From an uncultured Lachnospiraceae bacterium (GTDB lineage: Bacteria > Bacillota_A > Clostridia > Lachnospirales > Lachnospiraceae): a DNA stretch of 8,583 bases. The translations under genes were made by a program, and so were the position numbers. Below are positions 5,924 to 8,583 of this stretch, piece by piece (position 1 is the first letter of the stretch; the number at the start of each line of letters is the position of its first letter). The notes beneath the pieces were generated by a model. The model saw nothing but the letters and a program-made list of their open reading frames with translations. It made no database searches and was not told where the DNA came from. The DNA lies in the NCBI GenBank assembly GCA_902795715.1, contig CADBME010000108.1, forward strand, positions 1 to 8,583, in the 5' to 3' direction.

Positions 5924-6159
5924 AGAATAAGAAAGAGAAGAGGAGATTTCGGATCGGGGTTTCCAGACAAGGAGTGGAACCCTTATATAGCGGACCTGAT
6001 CGGATGGGTGCAACGGCCAAGACAAGCCATTGGCAGATGCAGCAGTCTTTGCACGGGGGTTAAAGAAAGGCTGCGCAGCGTCAGTCTGCATTTCCTGTTG
6101 CTGCCCGGACAGGATGGTTCGCTATGCATTTTTATGTGATTGAACGGAGGTATTATAAT
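5924..6159 (+). other. Long, potentially structured leader before rnj
   Basis: I see no protein-coding gene here. Several helices are possible: GGGTT (5957-5961) with AACCC (5978-5982), extended by CC/GG past a bulged T; GTGCAA (6008-6013) with TTGCAC (6049-6054), enclosing GCCAA (6016-6020) with TTGGC (6030-6034); and the self-complementary GCTGCGCAGC (6070-6079). Competing pairings exist, such as ATGCAG (6037-6042) with CTGCAT (6086-6091) and GCAGCA (6039-6044) with TGCTGC (6099-6104). A nine-codon frame (ATG 6114 to TGA 6143) ends just before the rnj ribosome binding site. I recognise no catalogued riboswitch. Confidence 0.4.
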
Positions 6160-7818
6160 TTGAAAAAACAGAATTCAGTGAAGGTGATCCCTTTAGGAGG
6201 GCTGGAGCAGATCGGTATGAACATCACTGCCATCGAGTATGAAGACAGTATTATCGTCATCGATTGCGGCCTGGCTTTTCCTGAGGATGAGATGCTGGGA
6301 ATCGACCTTGTTATTCCTGATATCACCTATCTGAAAGAACATGCAGACAAGGTAAAAGGTCTTGTTATCACCCATGGTCATGAAGACCACATCGGGGCGA
6401 TTCCCTTTGCCCTTAAAGAGATTAATATGCCCATTTATGCTACCAAGCTGACCATGGGCCTGATTGAAAATAAACTTAAAGAGCATAAGCTGCTTCGAAC
6501 CACCAAGAGAAAAGTAATAAAACATGGTCAGTCCATCAATCTGGGCTGTTTCCGTATAGAGTTTATCAAAACCAACCACAGTATCAGTGACGCTGCTGCA
6601 CTGGCTATTTACACACCGGTCGGGGTTATCGTCCACACCGGAGATTTCAAGATTGACTACACGCCGGTTTTTGGCGATGCCATCGATCTGGGACGTTTTG
6701 CCGAGCTGGGTAAAAAGGGTGTGCTTGCCCTCATGTGCGACAGTACCAATGTCATGAGAGAAGGATACACGCCTTCAGAGAGGACCGTGGGAAGGACCCT
6801 GCGCCATCTCTTCGAGGAATACAACGACCGACGCATCATTGTGGCGACCTTTGCCTCCAATGTGGACCGGGTTCAGCAGATTATCAATTGTGCCCACTAC
6901 AGCAGGAAAAAGGTTGTTATTGAAGGTCGCAGTATGGTATCCACCATCAGCACGGCAGCTGAACTGGGTTATATTGATATACCGGAGAATACTCTGATTG
7001 ACATTGAAGAGATGAGGAATTATCCGGATGAAAAAATAGTTCTGATCACTACCGGAAGCCAGGGTGAGACCATGGCGGCTCTGAGCCGGATGGCGGCAGC
7101 CGTTCACCGTAAGGTTTCCATCAAACCCGGAGATGTGATTATTTTCAGTTCTCACCCGATTCCGGGTAATGAGAAAGCTGTTTCCAGGGTCATGAATGAG
7201 CTGGCCAAGATGGGAGCTTCCGTCATTTTCCAGGATACCCATGTGTCCGGCCATGCCTGCCAGGAAGAAATCAAGCTGATCTACACTTTGACAAAACCCA
7301 GGTTCGCCATACCGGTTCACGGGGAATATCGTCATCTGAAAGCCCATCGTGATCTGGCAATCTCCATGGGTATTCCTAAAGAAAATGTAATCGTACTGGA
7401 ATCCGGAGATGTTCTTGAACTCACGGAAGATTCAGCCAGGGTAACCGATCATGTGCTTGCCCAGGGTATCATGGTAGACGGTCTGGGTGTCGGCGATGTA
7501 GGCAATATTGTGATCCGCGACCGCCAGCACCTGTCCCAGAACGGTTTGTTCACGGTTGTGGTCACTCTTGACCGTTACAACGGAATGATCCTTGCGGGAC
7601 CGGATATCGTTTCCAGAGGATTTGTATACGTCAGAGAATCCGAGGAGCTGATCGAAGAGGCCAGGGAAGTTGTGGAGAGAACATTGGAAAAATGTCACGC
7701 CAGAAAGATTACGGACTGGAATAAGCTCAAGTCCGAGATCCGGGACGATCTGGGCAGCTTTATCTGGAAAAAGATGAAGAGGAGCCCCATGATTCTGCCG
7801 ATCATTATGGAAGTATAG
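6160..7818 (+). CDS. rnj: Ribonuclease J
   Basis: A metallo-beta-lactamase/beta-CASP ribonuclease with 5'-3' exonuclease and endonuclease activity in mRNA decay and rRNA maturation. The zinc-site motif HGHEDH is at 72-77, with further ligands His140 (TNHS), Asp162 (HTGDFK) and His387 (PVHGEYRH). The beta-CASP part includes ATFASNVDRVQQ (229-240), TTGSQGE (297-303) and SSHPIPGNE (330-338). The C-terminal domain runs from about 450 to 552. I choose TTG 6160, giving 552 residues, because CGGAGG (6145-6150) sits 9 bases before it and the resulting KKQNSVK start resembles relatives. ATG 6124 is in frame, adds 12 residues and has a poor site. The gene has its own gap upstream, with possible structured RNA, and is followed by a YlbF-family gene, another RNA-decay-linked family. 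Confidence 0.95.
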   Translation: MKKQNSVKVIPLGGLEQIGMNITAIEYEDSIIVIDCGLAFPEDEMLGIDLVIPDITYLKEHADKVKGLVITHGHEDHIGAIPFALKEINMPIYATKLTMGLIENKLKEHKLLRTTKRKVIKHGQSINLGCFRIEFIKTNHSISDAAALAIYTPVGVIVHTGDFKIDYTPVFGDAIDLGRFAELGKKGVLALMCDSTNVMREGYTPSERTVGRTLRHLFEEYNDRRIIVATFASNVDRVQQIINCAHYSRKKVVIEGRSMVSTISTAAELGYIDIPENTLIDIEEMRNYPDEKIVLITTGSQGETMAALSRMAAAVHRKVSIKPGDVIIFSSHPIPGNEKAVSRVMNELAKMGASVIFQDTHVSGHACQEEIKLIYTLTKPRFAIPVHGEYRHLKAHRDLAISMGIPKENVIVLESGDVLELTEDSARVTDHVLAQGIMVDGLGVGDVGNIVIRDRQHLSQNGLFTVVVTLDRYNGMILAGPDIVSRGFVYVRESEELIEEAREVVERTLEKCHARKITDWNKLKSEIRDDLGSFIWKKMKRSPMILPIIMEV

Positions 7819-7820
7819 AT

Positions 7821-7886
7821 AGGGGCAATCCCTGACGGATTTTGAGTGAGACATCTGATCCGATTGTGACTCCCCCTGTATAGGGG
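7821..7886 (+). promoter_or_regulatory. Alternative hairpins in the rnj-ylbF spacer
   Basis: ATAGGGGCA occurs twice (7819-7827, 7880-7888) on either side of one CCCCT (7873-7877). CCCCT can close a short hairpin with the second copy (7882-7886, loop GTAT). It can instead close a long stem with the first copy (7821-7825), which also pairs CAAT (7826-7829) with ATTG (7863-7866) and CGGAT (7836-7840) with ATCCG (7858-7862). The two folds exclude each other. No T-run follows, so this is not a normal terminator. It may be an RNA-processing or attenuation element; that is inference. Confidence 0.35.
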
Positions 7887-7928
7887 CAGAAAGAAAGAAT
7901 TTTATTGCAGAATTATCAGGATAAGGAG

Positions 7929-8300
7929 ATGGCGGGCGTGGATAGTGCCAGGGACCAGATTATAGAGAAGACAAAAGAACTAATGGATCTTGTAAGGCAT
8001 ACGGATGCCTACAGGGAATATCATGCCAGTCTTCTGGAAATCCGAAAGCTGGATGGTCTCTATGAGAAAATGAACGAATTCAGACATCGGAATATGATGG
8101 TGAATTTCATAGAAGACCCGGATGAAAAGTCCATGGAGATCGATCGGATTTACAAGGAATACGAAGAGATCCTGATCGATCCACTGACGTCCCGTTTCCT
8201 GTCCGGTGAGCAGAAGATCTGCAGACTCATGCAGAAGATCTATGAGACTATAGGAGAACAGATCGATCTGGATCTGGAACACCTGTATTCGGATTCCTGA
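7929..8300 (+). CDS. YlbF family regulator
   Basis: A helical, charged protein of about 123 residues of the YlbF/YmcA family. In Bacillus, YlbF, YmcA and YaaT form a complex that modulates RNase Y-dependent mRNA processing and affects competence, sporulation and biofilm formation (family knowledge). Visible features are an N-terminal helix (KTKELMDLVRHTDAYREYHA), the family-like region KMNEFRHRNMMV, and a long C-terminal helical part through LMQKIYETIGEQIDLDL. The start is uncertain. ATG 7929 has AGGA (7918-7921) 7 bases before it. GTG 7938 has AAGGAG (7923-7928) at 9 bases. TTG 7905 has a weak site. The difference is at most 11 residues. Its place directly after rnj fits a role in RNA turnover. 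Which YlbF-family subgroup it belongs to cannot be read from sequence alone. Confidence 0.82.
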   Translation: MAGVDSARDQIIEKTKELMDLVRHTDAYREYHASLLEIRKLDGLYEKMNEFRHRNMMVNFIEDPDEKSMEIDRIYKEYEEILIDPLTSRFLSGEQKICRLMQKIYETIGEQIDLDLEHLYSDS

Positions 8301-8346
8301 TTGAACTTTGAAACGACTGTCTCTTTCATGGCAGAGGTGACCAACA

Positions 8347-8583
8347 ATGACCAAACGTATTCTTAATTTTTTTATGTGGATCGTGGGCTTTGTGATCCTG
8401 ATCTTTCTCCTTTTCCAGCTCTTTTTATTTACAAAGAATCTGGGATATGAGATTTTCTCCAATCAGGCCAAGGATTCTCCGGATCACGCTGTGGAATCCG
8501 CAATCAGCATACGGGAAAATGAGAGCCTCCTGGAGATCGGGAGGGATCTGAAGAATAAAGGGATCGTGAAGGATGCCTATATC
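8347..8583 (+). CDS. mltG: Endolytic transglycosylase MltG, N-terminal part (cut by window edge)
   Basis: The first 79 codons are present and the frame is still open at the edge. GAGGTGA (8334-8340) supports ATG 8347. Residues 1-4 (MTKR) are basic and about 5-29 form one hydrophobic membrane segment, so the protein is an inner-membrane anchor with most of it outside. Residues 53-79 (ISIRENESLLEIGRDLKNKG, then IVKDAYI) match the LysM-like start of MltG, which cuts nascent glycan strands during peptidoglycan synthesis. The catalytic domain would lie beyond the window, so the assignment rests on this segment and on the usual rnj-ylbF-mltG order. Another membrane-anchored LysM-like protein is possible. 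Confidence 0.7.
   Translation, partial: MTKRILNFFMWIVGFVILIFLLFQLFLFTKNLGYEIFSNQAKDSPDHAVESAISIRENESLLEIGRDLKNKGIVKDAYI

Noticed and set aside
5950..6034. A TPP-riboswitch-like ACCTGATCGGAT at about 5994-6005, with GGGG and ACCC nearby
   Set aside because: The essential CTGAGA motif and the TAATGCCAGCG part are missing, and the downstream gene is RNase J, not a thiamine gene. I take it as chance similarity.
1..8583. CRISPR array, insertion sequence, tRNA or rRNA
   Set aside because: I saw no regularly spaced repeats, no transposase-like frame or terminal inverted repeats, and no tRNA T-loop/CCA pattern or rRNA signature.

Overview
The window looks like chromosomal DNA from a low-to-mid GC Firmicute of the Clostridia, most likely a Lachnospiraceae-type anaerobe. 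Evidence is the purine-rich AGGAGG-type ribosome binding sites, the gene families present, and the order cysteine desulfurase-thiI-HPr-like-mtaB-ireB-ruvX-DUF1292-rnj-ylbF-mltG. I recognise this order as ordinary core synteny in that group. The taxonomic call is inference: there is no rRNA here.

Region 1 (1-435) holds a small, visibly AT-rich gene for an 87-residue peptide with a double-glycine export leader, closed by a strong intrinsic terminator. It is the only clearly accessory-looking item. Region 2 (436-3031) has a structured non-coding stretch followed by a NifS/IscS-type cysteine desulfurase and ThiI. These two act together: the desulfurase supplies persulfide sulfur and ThiI uses it for 4-thiouridine in tRNA and possibly for thiamine. 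Region 3 (3032-4759) has a minus-strand HPr-fold protein that lacks the phosphorylatable active-site histidine. It is divergent from mtaB, which makes the methylthio modification of t6A37 in tRNA.

Region 4 (4752-5864) is a tight three-gene unit: ireB (substrate of a Ser/Thr kinase in enterococci), ruvX (YqgF-type nuclease fold) and a DUF1292 gene. It has a readable sigma-A-like promoter whose -10 box lies inside a perfect inverted repeat, which looks like an operator. Region 5 (5865-8300) is an RNA-decay pair. RNase J has a 295-nt upstream gap rich in potential helices and a probable TTG start. A YlbF-family protein follows after a spacer with two mutually exclusive hairpins. Region 6 (8347-8583) is the 5' end of a membrane-anchored protein, most likely the endolytic transglycosylase MltG, cut by the window edge.

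Most of the window is housekeeping. I see no CRISPR array, no insertion sequence, no tRNA or rRNA gene and no defence system. The points most worth a second look are the acidic double-glycine peptide, the His-less HPr-like protein, the promoter/operator overlap before ireB, and the leader before RNase J.
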